The notes beneath the pieces were generated by a model that was not told the origin of the DNA, made no database searches, and was given only the letters and a program-made list of their open reading frames with translations. The position numbers and the translations under genes are program-made. Below are positions 51,567 to 62,600 of a stretch of DNA of 64,000 nt, in pieces; within the stretch, counting starts at the first letter, position 1, and each line of letters opens with the position of its first letter. The DNA comes from JAGVSZ01 sp035456405 (GTDB lineage Bacteria > Pseudomonadota > Gammaproteobacteria > Burkholderiales > SG8-39), in assembly GCA_035456405.1 (NCBI GenBank), contig DATIDG010000021.1, forward strand, positions 1 to 64,000, read 5' to 3'.

Positions 51567-54500
51567 TCAGGCAGGTGGCGCGGCAGCGTTCGCGACCAAC
51601 GCGTTCTCGACCAGCAGCGTCGACAGGAACAGCCCGCCGGTCGAGAACTCGACCAGCGTCGTCGGCAGCAACTGCGCGTAGGGCGTGTTCATCAACTGGT
51701 CGGGCTCGACCGCGCGCAGCCGGGCGCGGTCGACGGTGTCGGTGATCGTCGCGACGAGATCGTCCCAGCGCCACCCCCCGCGCAGCACCGGCGGCACGGC
51801 GAGCAGCAGCGCCTGCGGCGGCGCGGCGTTGGGCCGGTCGAAGTGGAAGGCGACGCCCGTCGTCTCCTTGTCGGTGGGCACGACCTCCGACCAATCGTCG
51901 AGCATCAGCCCGGCGAGATCGGCGCCGGGATCGGCGGGTGCGTCGATCGCGACCACCGACAGCACCTCGCTCGGCAGTTCGGCGCTACCGGTGGCGCCGC
52001 CGATCCACGGATCGCCGGCGCGCAGCGGCAGCTGGATCGGCGTCAGCGAGAGGGGTTGCGCGCCGATCGCCTCGCGATAGCAGCCGAGCCACGCCAGGGC
52101 GGCGAGCGGCGCCCGCACCCGCGACAGCGATTGCAGCCAGGTCTCAATGGCGAGCGCATCGCTGCTCGCCGGATTGGCGAAGGCGCCGACCACCTCGGCG
52201 CGATGATCGTCGCCGAGCCCGAACAGCGGCAGCGCCACCATCGCGTTGCCGAGCACCGCCTTGATCGCCTCGCCGAGCGCCGCGGCGCGGTTGGTGAGCG
52301 CACGGCCGCGGGCGCGTGCCGCCTCGGCCGGATCAGCCGGCGGCGGCGTGACCGGCGGCGGCGTCGCGAGCTTGACCGCCAGCGCGCTGCGCTCGGCGCC
52401 GAGCCTGGCGAGGTTGCGCGCCTGCGGCACCAACGTCTTGACCGCCGCGACCGTGGTGCCGAAGGCGCTCGCCGGCAGCGCCTCGGCCATGCCGAGCCGG
52501 GCGAGCGCCCGCAGCGCGGCGCGCAAGGACGCCAGACGTGGTGTCCAGAACGCGCTGTCGAACGTCGACGGGTCCGCCTCGAGGGCGGTGAAGGCGGCGA
52601 TCAGCGCTGGCGCCTCGAGTACGGTCTTGAGCGAATTGACCGGCGCATCGACCGCGGCGATGGCGGCCAGCGCGCGTGCCTCGAGGTCCTGCAGATCGTG
52701 CCGCGGCCCCGCCGGCGCATCGAGGCCGCGCGGATTGGCGGGGTCGGCGCGATGGCTCTCGCCGGCGAGACGCAAATCGCTGGCATCCAGCGGTCGCGCC
52801 TTGGTGACGAGCTCGCGCAGCGCGCGCAGCAACGGCAGCAGAGTCGCCAGTGCCTGGGCCACCGCCGGTGCGGCGGTCGCATCGATGGTCACCGGCTGTT
52901 CGTCATCGATGCCGAGGCTCATGCGGACATGATCGGCGATGTAGCGTTCGAGCTCGCTCGATGACTCGCCAAGCGTCTCGCCGATCATCAGCACGGTCTC
53001 GAGCGCATCGAGGTTGAGCGCCGCCAGAGTAAGGAAACTCGACGGCGAGCCGCCCGCCGTGACGCGTACCGCGATCGCGCTCGGCGCGGGCAGCATCGTC
53101 ACCAGCCAGCGGTTGAGCCGTGCATTGGCAGCCGCGCGCGGGCTGGTCGGCGGTGTGCCGGTCCAGCCGGCGCCACCGGCGGCGAAGATCGCGACGCGTT
53201 GCAGCAGGCTGCGACCGCTGCGCGGCGTCGCGACGATGTCGGGGAGCGGCGGCATCTCCGCCTCGCCCATCGCCTGCAGCACGCCGCGCGCGCGATCGTA
53301 ATTGCCCTGCACGATCTGGTGCACGCTCTCGGCCAGCATCAGGTCGGAGTGCGCGTCGAGCGCTGCGGCCAGCGCGTCGAACTCGGCGACCACCGCGCTC
53401 GCCTCGGCCGAGCCCGCGGCCGGCAGGCCGGCGAGGCCGTAGGGATAGGCTTTGCCGCGCACGAACTCGAGCAGGTCGACGCCGTTGATCACGTTGCGCG
53501 CCTCGATCACCTCGGCAGCAGTACCGTCGGGCACCGGCGTCAGCTTGCGCGAGGTGAACGGGAAGCGCTCACGCAGCGTGTAGATCAGCGCGTCGAGCTC
53601 GATCCCGGGATGGTTCTCGTGCAGGCCGCGCTCGAGCTGGTAGCCGAGCAGGGCAGCAAGCTCCTGGCCGTTGCGCAAGCCCTCGATCAGTCCCATCGCC
53701 TCGCGCACCCTGGCCGAGGACAGATTGAGCGCCAGGGTCTGCGGCTGCTCGGGTGTGGCGTGACTGAGATAGCCGTTGCGCAGGATGGCGGCCGAGACCG
53801 CGTGGGTCAGCGACGGCGCGTGGACATAGCCGCCATTGTCGCGGCGCTCGACCACGGTCACGCCCGGGTCGCGCAGCTTCTCGGGTAGGGTCTGCGGATC
53901 GACGACCACGCGCTGGACGCGGCTCGGGCGCAAATTCTCGACCACGCCATAGGCACCGAGGTAGACGCCGCGGCGGGTCCGGCCTTCGTTGTCGCGGCGC
54001 ATGAAGTCGAGGCGACGGTTAAACATGCCGAGATGCCAGGCATCGAGTCGGTAGCCGCAGACATCGACGTGCTCGGCGAACAGCCGCTCGAGCCGCGCCG
54101 TCGGCAGCGACGCCAGGCGCCGCAGCGAGTCGGCGAGGCTCGCCAGCTGCAGCAGCTCCGGCGGATCGTCGGGCAGGAAGATCTTGGCGCGCGCCCGGTC
54201 GAGGACCACGGCGCCGACTGCGCTCGACCGGTCGGCGGCGTTGATCTTGGCGGCGTCGATATTGAGCAGCTGGCCATGGACGAGCGTCGGGTCGGCACCG
54301 ACATTGACGATCGCCGGCTCGGGATCGATGGCCGCAAACAGCGTCGCGTCCTTGATCGCGAGCACCTTGAGCGTGGTATGCCGCAGCTCGGCGAGCCAGG
54401 CGTGACGCAGATAGAGATAGAGCAGCGCCGCCGGCGCCGGCAGGGCCTTGCCGCCGGCGTCGAGGAAACGCTGCGCCTCGATATCCTGCCAGGAGGCGGT

Positions 54501-56489
54501 GGTGAGCCAGTGGATGTAGTTGCGCGTGCCGTCAAAGGGCAGGATCGGATCGCGCTCGGAGAGCGGGACCGCCGGATCGCGATCGACGACCGGCCCGTCG
54601 AGGATGTCGGCGCTGCGCAGGAAGGTGAGCTCCTCGATGCGCAGGTTCGGATCGTCGGGGTTGAGGCCGAGGCTGAGCAGATTGGCGCGCTTGGTGGCGG
54701 TGACGTAGTCCCACCAATTGTCGCGCAGGAACCGCGCGAAGCCGCCCCAGACGATCAGGTTCCACGCATGCTCGTCGGTGACCGCCTTGCGGCTGCCGTA
54801 GCCGGCCGATGCCGCCTGCAGCCCGAGCACGTTCATGAACGCGGCAAAGCCGCGATCGCCCTGGCTGACCCGTGCGACCTGCGCCGCGAGCGCGCGCCAA
54901 TCGGCGGTGAGACGTGCATTGGCGGCGTCGAGCGCGCCGAGGAAGGCAGCGTCGCGACCGCGCTCGCCCTCGCTCCACGCGAAGCGCGGCAGGGCGCTGG
55001 TGACCAGCACGCCGTATGGCTGACTGGCGGTGCGGATCGAAGGCAGCAGCCCGCGCCCGGTGACGTAGGTCAACGCGAAGCGCTCGAGCGAGGCGCGCGA
55101 GGCTTCGGGCAGCAGCGAGGCGATGAAGTTCCGCGCGTAGGCGCCGAGCGTCGCCGGCCAAAGCGCGCGGTTCATCGCCAGCGCTTCGGCGATGTCCATG
55201 CGCTTGGCGCTCGGCAGCGACTTGACGCTGTCGAAGCCCAGCCCGAGCGCCTCGGCGAGGCGTTGCACGTCGCTCTTGTTCGGATGATCGAGGGTCGGCA
55301 CCGCGACCGCCTCGTCGAGCGCCTCGCCCATCGCCTCGACGCCGGCGGCGAGCGCGGTGGTGAATCCGGACTTGGTGTCCTCGTTGTTGTTGGTGGGCGT
55401 GCCGGGCGGGACCAGATCGAAGCCGGCGGTGAAGCGATGCGCCGCGATCAGCCGCGCGACGCGCGCGGCGGCCTCGTCGGCATCACTGGTCAGCCGCAGC
55501 CCGAGCGCGACCACGCGGTCGAAGCCGCTGCGCGGCCACGGCATCTCGAGCGGAATGCGCAGCGCCAGGCCGACCTCGACCGCGGTGTCGAAGTCGAACA
55601 GCCAGCGCAGCTTGGGGTCGGTGACGAGGCGGCCGGTGGTGCCGTCGCGATCCAGCTTCGCCTCGAGCTGCTCCGGATCGGGTCCCAGGATCAGATCGTC
55701 GGGGATCGGCTTGCCGAAGACCTGATGGATCACGGCCCCGCCGGCGATGGTGATGATTGCGAAGCGATCGGGCATCACGAAGGAGCGCGGCACGCTGCCG
55801 GCGCTTTCCGGCGCCGGTTCGCCGGGATCGGGGAAGATCAGCGCCTCGGGCAGCGGCCGCGGCTCAGCATCCCAATTGGTCGGCCGTTGCCGTCGCACGA
55901 GATAGGCGGCGCGGCCCTCGGTGTAGCGATGGACCAGCGTCGTCCACGCACCTTCCTCGGCCAGCCGTCGCGCGTTCTCGTCGCCGAGCCGTGCCGCGTC
56001 GGCGCGGCGGCGCCAGAAGCCGCGCGCCGCGTCGACTTCGCCGGTCGTCAGCGCGTCCTCATGTGCGGTGACCGCGATCGTGTCCGGGAAGATGCGCACG
56101 CGCAACTCGTGCTGCTCGCCCTCGTTCCAGAAGCGCGTCTCGAGCCGCACCGGCAGCAGCAGGAACGGCGTGCGATCGTCGAGCTGCTCGATCAGGCGCG
56201 ACGGATCGGCGAGACCCGCATCGCCGATCATCTCGCCGAGCTTGGCATCGAAACCGCCGAGCCGGCCGCGGGCCTGGTCCACGGCGCGACGTCGATCGGC
56301 GAGCGCCCGATCGAGCGCGGCGATGCGCCCGGCAAGGTCGGGATTGCCGGGGAGCTGGCGGCGCAAAGCGGCGAGCTCGGCCTCGCTCGCATCGACCGCA
56401 CCCGATGCGGCGCGCAAGCCGGCGCGCGCGGCGTCGCGCTCGGCACGGGTGGCCGCGAAGGCGGCCTGATGCTCGCTCAATCCGGCCAT
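51567..56489 (-). CDS. Uncharacterised 1640-aa protein of the giant-protein operon
   Basis: It starts at ATG 56489 (MAGLSEHQAAFAATRAERDA), 13 nt inside the end of the upstream 1060-aa gene; a longer frame to 56702 has no support. Residues 1-90 form a charged coiled coil. The first conserved-looking domain has DRTPFLLLPVRLETRFW; the middle has YGVLVTSALPRFAWSEGE, WNLIVWGGFARFLRDNWWDYV and LPAPAALLYLYLRHAWLAEL; later SSARVREAMGLIEGLRNGQELAALLGYQ, ARNVINGVDLLEFV and SVHQIVQGNYDRARGVLQAM. No enzyme motif or secretion signal is recognised. The size and soluble character suggest a structural or scaffold role (inference). Confidence 0.85.
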   Translation of the reverse strand: MAGLSEHQAAFAATRAERDAARAGLRAASGAVDASEAELAALRRQLPGNPDLAGRIAALDRALADRRRAVDQARGRLGGFDAKLGEMIGDAGLADPSRLIEQLDDRTPFLLLPVRLETRFWNEGEQHELRVRIFPDTIAVTAHEDALTTGEVDAARGFWRRRADAARLGDENARRLAEEGAWTTLVHRYTEGRAAYLVRRQRPTNWDAEPRPLPEALIFPDPGEPAPESAGSVPRSFVMPDRFAIITIAGGAVIHQVFGKPIPDDLILGPDPEQLEAKLDRDGTTGRLVTDPKLRWLFDFDTAVEVGLALRIPLEMPWPRSGFDRVVALGLRLTSDADEAAARVARLIAAHRFTAGFDLVPPGTPTNNNEDTKSGFTTALAAGVEAMGEALDEAVAVPTLDHPNKSDVQRLAEALGLGFDSVKSLPSAKRMDIAEALAMNRALWPATLGAYARNFIASLLPEASRASLERFALTYVTGRGLLPSIRTASQPYGVLVTSALPRFAWSEGERGRDAAFLGALDAANARLTADWRALAAQVARVSQGDRGFAAFMNVLGLQAASAGYGSRKAVTDEHAWNLIVWGGFARFLRDNWWDYVTATKRANLLSLGLNPDDPNLRIEELTFLRSADILDGPVVDRDPAVPLSERDPILPFDGTRNYIHWLTTASWQDIEAQRFLDAGGKALPAPAALLYLYLRHAWLAELRHTTLKVLAIKDATLFAAIDPEPAIVNVGADPTLVHGQLLNIDAAKINAADRSSAVGAVVLDRARAKIFLPDDPPELLQLASLADSLRRLASLPTARLERLFAEHVDVCGYRLDAWHLGMFNRRLDFMRRDNEGRTRRGVYLGAYGVVENLRPSRVQRVVVDPQTLPEKLRDPGVTVVERRDNGGYVHAPSLTHAVSAAILRNGYLSHATPEQPQTLALNLSSARVREAMGLIEGLRNGQELAALLGYQLERGLHENHPGIELDALIYTLRERFPFTSRKLTPVPDGTAAEVIEARNVINGVDLLEFVRGKAYPYGLAGLPAAGSAEASAVVAEFDALAAALDAHSDLMLAESVHQIVQGNYDRARGVLQAMGEAEMPPLPDIVATPRSGRSLLQRVAIFAAGGAGWTGTPPTSPRAAANARLNRWLVTMLPAPSAIAVRVTAGGSPSSFLTLAALNLDALETVLMIGETLGESSSELERYIADHVRMSLGIDDEQPVTIDATAAPAVAQALATLLPLLRALRELVTKARPLDASDLRLAGESHRADPANPRGLDAPAGPRHDLQDLEARALAAIAAVDAPVNSLKTVLEAPALIAAFTALEADPSTFDSAFWTPRLASLRAALRALARLGMAEALPASAFGTTVAAVKTLVPQARNLARLGAERSALAVKLATPPPVTPPPADPAEAARARGRALTNRAAALGEAIKAVLGNAMVALPLFGLGDDHRAEVVGAFANPASSDALAIETWLQSLSRVRAPLAALAWLGCYREAIGAQPLSLTPIQLPLRAGDPWIGGATGSAELPSEVLSVVAIDAPADPGADLAGLMLDDWSEVVPTDKETTGVAFHFDRPNAAPPQALLLAVPPVLRGGWRWDDLVATITDTVDRARLRAVEPDQLMNTPYAQLLPTTLVEFSTGGLFLSTLLVENALVANAAAPPA

Positions 56490-59400
56490 GGCGTGTTCGC
56501 CTGCTGCAGGTTCTTCAGCATGCGGCGGCCATGCACGCCGACCATCACCGGCTTCTGGTACAGGATGGCCGCGAGATCGGCGGCGTTGCTGTGCCAATCG
56601 AGGCCGGCGGTGTTCCGGGTGCCGGCCACCGGCACCACGAAGGGCTTGGCGAGATCGACGCGCTTCACCGCGCCGAGATTGGCCCAGGACAGGTTGTCCC
56701 ATTTCTCTTCCGCCGGAACCGCCGGCAGGCTTTCATCGAGGCCGAAGCGCGGCTCGCCGACCACTTCCTGGATGACGAAGAACCAGCCGAGGCGATCGGC
56801 CGGGATCGTCGCCCGCGCCTCGGCACTCTCGGCCAACGCCTGATCGCCGCGCACCTCGTCGAGGGACAGGTTGAAGCCGATGAAATGCAGATCGGGGCGG
56901 ATCTCGGCCTTGAACAGCGGGAAGCGGATATTCGGATCGTCGGGCGCGGCGTCGACGATCTCGCCGGTCTCGTCCCACAGGATCAGCTCGTCGATGCGAT
57001 CGCCGCTGCCCCATTTGGCGCGCTGCGCGTAGACCATGGTGTTGGGGTAGCGCTTGAGCAGATCGCCGCGGATCACCAGCACGACGCGATCGCCGGGGCT
57101 GGTCGCGCCGCGATTGTTGTGGCTGCCGAGCCGCGTGGTCGTCGCCCAGGTGTCGATCGGCGTGATGTCCTTGAGCGACTCGGCGAGGGCCTTGGGCGGC
57201 AGCCCGACGCGGTCGACATGCGCCGACACATCCCAGAACTGGCGGAAGCTCGAGCCGCGCTGGTCGGTCGGGTATTCGCGCCACAACAGTTCGCGCGCGA
57301 ATTCATGGTTGAGGCCGAGCATGTAGGCCTCGATGAAGCGTTCATTGGCGATCAGCAGCGACAGCGTGTTGGTCGGAATCAGATCGAGATTGGGGACCAG
57401 CAGCTCGGCCGAGAGGTCGCGCAGCGGCTCGTACATCGCCTGGCGAAGGTCGGGATAGGCCATCACCGTCGCCAGCCGCAGCGGGTCGGCGCGCGCCGCC
57501 GGATCGCGATAGGTGTCGCGCACATGCTCGCCGAGGGTGAGCCCGCCGATCGTCACCTGGCGTGTCAGCCGCCGCGGATGGGCGACGAGCGGATCGATCG
57601 CCGCCACGACCTTCAGATGCGCGTTGCCGAGGTCCGCCGCCTCGCGCTCGGGCGGCGGCGCGCGGCGCTTCTCGAACGCGGTGTTGAAGCCGATCAGCGC
57701 GGTGCGGAACGCCTCGGCGCCGGCGGCCGTCTCGACGCTGCCCGGCGGCGGAGTGAGCTCGCCCGGGCGATACAGCGCGAATTGCGTCGCGCCGGGCGCG
57801 GCGGCGGCGGCAGCCGCGGTCATGTTCGCCGGGTCGACGGCTTCGCTCGCCAGCACCCGCTCGCGCTGCCGCCACAGCGACCACGCTGCGACCACCGCAG
57901 CCGCAGCCAGGCCGATGACGACCGGCAGCGCGGCGGCACCGCCGAACAGGCCGACCATCGCCAGCACCAGCAGCACCAGCAGCAGGAGCATGAGCAGCCG
58001 GCGTGGATCGCGGATCAGCGCGCGCAGCCACTCGGGCAGGCTGCTCGAGACCCTGCTGGCCGCGCCTTCGAGGGTCGGCTCGCCCGGCGGCGGCGCCGGC
58101 GGGGCCGCTGTTGCCTCGCCGTCATTGATCGCGGCCGCGATGCGTCCCGCGACTGCGGCGCGCGCCTCGAACGAGCGGCGCGCGACCAGGCCGCGCGGCC
58201 GCGCCAGCTTGCGCGTGCCGGTGGCGAAGGCGGCCGGCGGCACGCGGCTCGCGCCGATCTGGTGCGCGATCGTGGTCGCGCTGCCGAGCACGCGTTTGAA
58301 CACCGGTGCCGCGATCGGCAGCGACTGCGCCGCCGGCATGATGGCGAAGCTCTTGGCGTGCAGCGCGAAGCTCGCGAACATCGCCGTCTGGCCGAGCGTG
58401 ATCTTGCGATTGGCGGCGAGCACCTCGCCGATCTGCTGCCAGGCGAGCTTCATGTAGCCCTCCTGGTTGGTCTGCACGACCAGCGTGCCCATGCCGGCAG
58501 CAGCGCGGTAGCGCGGATCGCCGCTTGCCTCGTTGACCCAGTTGCGCACCGCCGGCGCGGTGTCGAGCCGCTCGACCAGCGCGTGCCAGCGGCCGTAGAG
58601 CGGCGGCGCGATCAGCGGATCATCGCTGCCGACCGCACCGGTCGCGACCAGATCGGCGGGCGCGTTGACGATGGTCTGGATCTTGGCCGCGAAATCATTG
58701 CCCAGGTTGAGGCCGCGCGGGGTCGCAGTCGGCGCCACCAAGGCGCCTTCGAGCCCGACCCGATCGCCCGGCGGATTGACGATCGGCCCGATGCCGAAGC
58801 CCGGGCGACGGATATCCAGGTCGCGGATGCCGACATCGGGATGCGCGTCGCGCGGCACCAGGCGGCGCACCAGCTCCTCGAAATCGCCGCGCTCGCCGGT
58901 GCGGAAGAACCATTCGTAATAGACGGGGAACTCGCGCGCGGTGGTCCAGGCGAGCGCGAGACCGCTTTGCGTCGCCGGCACGTCGAGACCGAGCCCGGCG
59001 CGGCGCCCGGCCTCGAAGCTCGGGATCAGGAAGGCGTAGTAGCCGGTATCGGGCTCGAGGCGGCGCGGGCTCATCAGCCGCGACACGCCGCGATCCGCGT
59101 TCTCGCGCAGCACCTGCTCGAGCGCGGGGAGGTCGGGCGTCGTGCCGTCGCCGGCACCGAGCGCGTCGGCGATCTGGCCATGCGCCCAGGCCCAGAGCTG
59201 ATCGTCGGGCGCGATCAGCTCGTCGAGCTTGGTCGCGGTCGCGAGCTTGATCGAGAATAGCGGCCGACCCGGTGTGCGATTGGGGGTGAACTCGCTCTCC
59301 TTGAGTAGCAGCAGCGTCAGCCACGGCGTCAGGCGATGGCGCGCCAGGTCGACGCGGTCGGGCGTGTAGCGCCAGGGAAAATCCTCGTCGTAGAACTCGG

Positions 59401-59659
59401 CGAAGGCGAAGAAATTGGGCTCGAAATCGGTGACCCAGCCGCGCGGCTCGGTGCGGATGATCTCCTGCGGGTTGATGCCGAGCACGTCGCCGGGGCCGAC
59501 CAGCTGGATGTCCTTGTCGATGACCCGGGTCTCGGCGCCGTCGCCGACCGTGAGCGCGACCTGCAGCCGCGCGCGCGAGGTCGTCACCGCCGGGGTCTGG
59601 ATCTGGTTGGCGACGCCGCGCCGCAACCAGGGCAGGAAGGCGTAGCGCGCGATGGTCAT
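56477..59659 (-). CDS. Uncharacterised 1060-aa protein with an internal two-helix membrane segment
   Basis: The N-terminus is MTIARYAFLPWLRRGVANQI. A domain to about residue 480 contains TDFEPNFFAFAEFYDEDFPWRY, WLTLLLLKESEF and IKLATATKLDELI. Residues 554-572 and 574-593 are two adjacent hydrophobic helices after basic RDPRRLL. The C-terminal half has LRDLSAELLVPNLDLIPTNT, NHEFARELLWREYPTDQRGS, FRQFWDVSAHVD and AKWGSGDRIDELILWDET. The start overlaps the DUF6603-like stop as ATGA. It could tie the assembly to a membrane. No family function is known to me. Confidence 0.85.
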   Translation of the reverse strand: MTIARYAFLPWLRRGVANQIQTPAVTTSRARLQVALTVGDGAETRVIDKDIQLVGPGDVLGINPQEIIRTEPRGWVTDFEPNFFAFAEFYDEDFPWRYTPDRVDLARHRLTPWLTLLLLKESEFTPNRTPGRPLFSIKLATATKLDELIAPDDQLWAWAHGQIADALGAGDGTTPDLPALEQVLRENADRGVSRLMSPRRLEPDTGYYAFLIPSFEAGRRAGLGLDVPATQSGLALAWTTAREFPVYYEWFFRTGERGDFEELVRRLVPRDAHPDVGIRDLDIRRPGFGIGPIVNPPGDRVGLEGALVAPTATPRGLNLGNDFAAKIQTIVNAPADLVATGAVGSDDPLIAPPLYGRWHALVERLDTAPAVRNWVNEASGDPRYRAAAGMGTLVVQTNQEGYMKLAWQQIGEVLAANRKITLGQTAMFASFALHAKSFAIMPAAQSLPIAAPVFKRVLGSATTIAHQIGASRVPPAAFATGTRKLARPRGLVARRSFEARAAVAGRIAAAINDGEATAAPPAPPPGEPTLEGAASRVSSSLPEWLRALIRDPRRLLMLLLLVLLVLAMVGLFGGAAALPVVIGLAAAAVVAAWSLWRQRERVLASEAVDPANMTAAAAAAAPGATQFALYRPGELTPPPGSVETAAGAEAFRTALIGFNTAFEKRRAPPPEREAADLGNAHLKVVAAIDPLVAHPRRLTRQVTIGGLTLGEHVRDTYRDPAARADPLRLATVMAYPDLRQAMYEPLRDLSAELLVPNLDLIPTNTLSLLIANERFIEAYMLGLNHEFARELLWREYPTDQRGSSFRQFWDVSAHVDRVGLPPKALAESLKDITPIDTWATTTRLGSHNNRGATSPGDRVVLVIRGDLLKRYPNTMVYAQRAKWGSGDRIDELILWDETGEIVDAAPDDPNIRFPLFKAEIRPDLHFIGFNLSLDEVRGDQALAESAEARATIPADRLGWFFVIQEVVGEPRFGLDESLPAVPAEEKWDNLSWANLGAVKRVDLAKPFVVPVAGTRNTAGLDWHSNAADLAAILYQKPVMVGVHGRRMLKNLQQANTPWPD

Positions 59660-62600
59660 GCGGCGACCTCGTAGCCGGGAACCACCTGGAGGCGCGCCGC
59701 GCCCCCGGGATCGTTGGCGGCCATCGCATTCATCGCCGCGCGCGCCTCGGCCTGGGTCGCGAACACCGCGTTGCCGCCGGCGAGGGTCAGGTCCTTGGTC
59801 GTCACCACCGCGAAGCTCTCGCCCGCCAGCACCACCTTGGCCGTGCCGAGCCCGGTGGCCACGTTCTTGGTCGCGCCGAGCCCCGACTTGGCAGCGGCGC
59901 TGCCGAGGATCAGCGCATCGAGCAGGAAGCGCGCGAGCTTGAAGACCAGTCCGCGCGCCTTGCGATCAAGATAGATGACCTCGTAGACGACATCGAGCTT
60001 GCGCACGAAATCGGTCTTCGGCGCGCCGCCGCCCTTGATCTGCATGCCGGCGTCGAAACCGGCGAAGGACTGGCTCGACAGCTTCTCGCCGTCGCTCATA
60101 TCGAGGAACTGCGCCGGCGCGAACTGCTCGCGGACGCTCGTCGTCTCGGCGATCTCGCCGCCGACGCGGACCTCGGTGATCGCGAAGCGGTTGCCGCCCT
60201 CGAGACGCTGGGCGCCGACGCGGGCGAGCGGCAGGTTCATCGGTGCGATCAGCTGCCGCGCCGCCAGCACACCGGCCGGATGGAAGATGATGCCGGCCTC
60301 GCCGGTGAAGTCGCGCAGCGCCACTTGCGGCGCGTGCAGCGCTGGCAACAGCGCCTGCCATGCCCGGTCGTCGCGCAACGCGTCGGCGATCAGCGGCAGC
60401 AGGCGCAGCGGCAGCAGGAGTAGCGACAGCGGATCGCCGATGGTGACGTCGAACTTGACCGAGATGGTGATGGTGAAGATGAAGCCGATTTCGAACGAGG
60501 CGCGGCCGCGCGCGTGCAGCGGTGCGGGCCCCTCGAGCATGAGATGCAAACGGACGCTGAACAGCACCGTCGAGCCGGTGCGCACCGCCAGCATGGCGCT
60601 GATATCGGCGATGAAGTGGAACGGGTCGCGCTGGATCAGCACGTCGGCGGCGAGGAAGCCGTAGACATTGAAGGCGCGCGCGCCGGCCTTGAGCTCGAGC
60701 TTGCCGCCGAACTGGATGGTGTTGGCGGTCACCGCGACATAGACCTGGGCGCGGATGTCGGGCAGGCCGCGGAAGACCTGGATGCTGATCCGCTCGAGCG
60801 GACCGAGCCCCATCGACGGCGGCGTGTAGCTCGGGTGGAAGCCGCCGACGGTGAGCAGGAAGTTGCCGTTCTCGCCCCAGTAAAGCCTGACCGCCATGTC
60901 GCCGGTCAGCGGCATGAACACCAGGTACGAATCGTAGAGCGCGGCATCGAAGGAAAGCTGGCGCTTGTCGAAATCGACCACGCCCAGGAAGTTGACCTGG
61001 ATGCGGATCAGTGCGGCTTCCGGCGTCGGCACCGTCACCCGCAGCACGCCGGCGATGGCGAAGGCCGGACGCGGGATCTCGAGGAACAGCCCGAGCTCGA
61101 GGCTGACCAGCGTCGGCGTGCCCCAGCCGAGCTTGGCCATCGGCCCGATCAGGAAGCGGCCACCGAGCGGCGGGAAGACGCGCTTGAGATCGTCGATGAT
61201 TCGCGGCGCGTTGGCGACGACATCGCGCGGGAACAGAATCGAGTTGAGCGAGCCGTCGCGGATGCCGCCGCGCAGCACGTCGAGGACGATGGTGCGGTTG
61301 AGCCCGAGCAGCCCGCCGACGCCGAGCAAGGTGAATCCGAAGCTGAGCTGGATCGGCGCGAACTCCGCCGAGATGACGATCACCAGCGAGAAGCCCGCGC
61401 TGCCGTCGGGCATCCGCGCGTTGAGCACGCCGACCGCTTTGAGGTCGATCACGCCCTGGAAGCTCAGCTCGAGCGCGCCGGCGTACTCGCCCTTGGCGGG
61501 ATCGAGATAGAGGAAGCCGCCGCCGCGGAAGCCGCCGCCATCGACGCGCAGGCCGACGCCGTTGGGCGGCTTGAACCCGACATCGATGTCGAGCGGCCCG
61601 AGATTGCCGCCCTCGTCCGGGAAGCTGCCCTCGAGCAGCACGCCGATGCGATCGACGCTGACGCCGAGTGGCCCGAGCTGGCCGCCGATCGCGGCCGAGA
61701 GCTCGACCGGGATCTTGCCGCCGGGTGCGATTCCGGCGCGGACATAGACCGTCTCGAGCGTCACCGGGCCGATGGTCGCGTGGGTCGGGATCGCGATCTC
61801 GATCGCCGAGCTGCCGTCGAGCTTGAGCCCGCTCTCCGGCGACCAGGTCGCGGCGAGGCTGACCTGGCTCTCGCCCTTGAGCCCGCCGGTCAGGAAGCGC
61901 AGGAAGGAATCGCCTTGGGAGGTGTCGATCGCCGCCTTGCCGTCCTTGATCGAGAGCGAGACCACCGGCACGCCGCGCGCCTCGCCCGCCGCCGGATCCC
62001 ACTCGGCGGCGAGCGCGACGCCGAGCTTGAACTGCGTCATCTCGATGCGGCTGGTGCCGGCCTGGCCGAGCAGCACCATCGGCGTGGCGCCGTCGCCGGC
62101 GAGCAGCGCCGCCTCGAGATTGAGCCTGGCATCGCCCGATGGCGGCTTGACCGCCAGGCGGCCATCGGGCCGGATCGTGGTCTCGATGCCGGCCTCGAAG
62201 CGGCCGGCGGTGGTCATCCGCAGCGACCAGGGCGGCAGCAGCGCGAGCGTATGCGCGGTGTCGATGGTCGCCGCCTGGCGCACGCGCAGCGCCAGGCCGG
62301 GCGGGCTGAGGCTCGGATCGACAGCGAGGCGGAAGGCCCAGGCCTCGAGGATCGCCGGCAGGCCGGGCGCGGTGATCAGCGTCACCTCGAGATCGGGCTG
62401 GTCGACGAAGCGCTTGAGCCGGGTCAGCAGCTCGATGCCGTCGAAGCCCGGCGTACCCCAGCCGAACCGGTCTGCGAGATGCTGGCGCGGATCGCTGACA
62501 AGCGCGATGAATCGATCGAGCCGCAGCTCGCGGCGCGCGAAAGGCGGCGCGACCGGATTGCTCGGAATGCCCGGCTCCGGCACGTCGTCGAGCACGCCCG

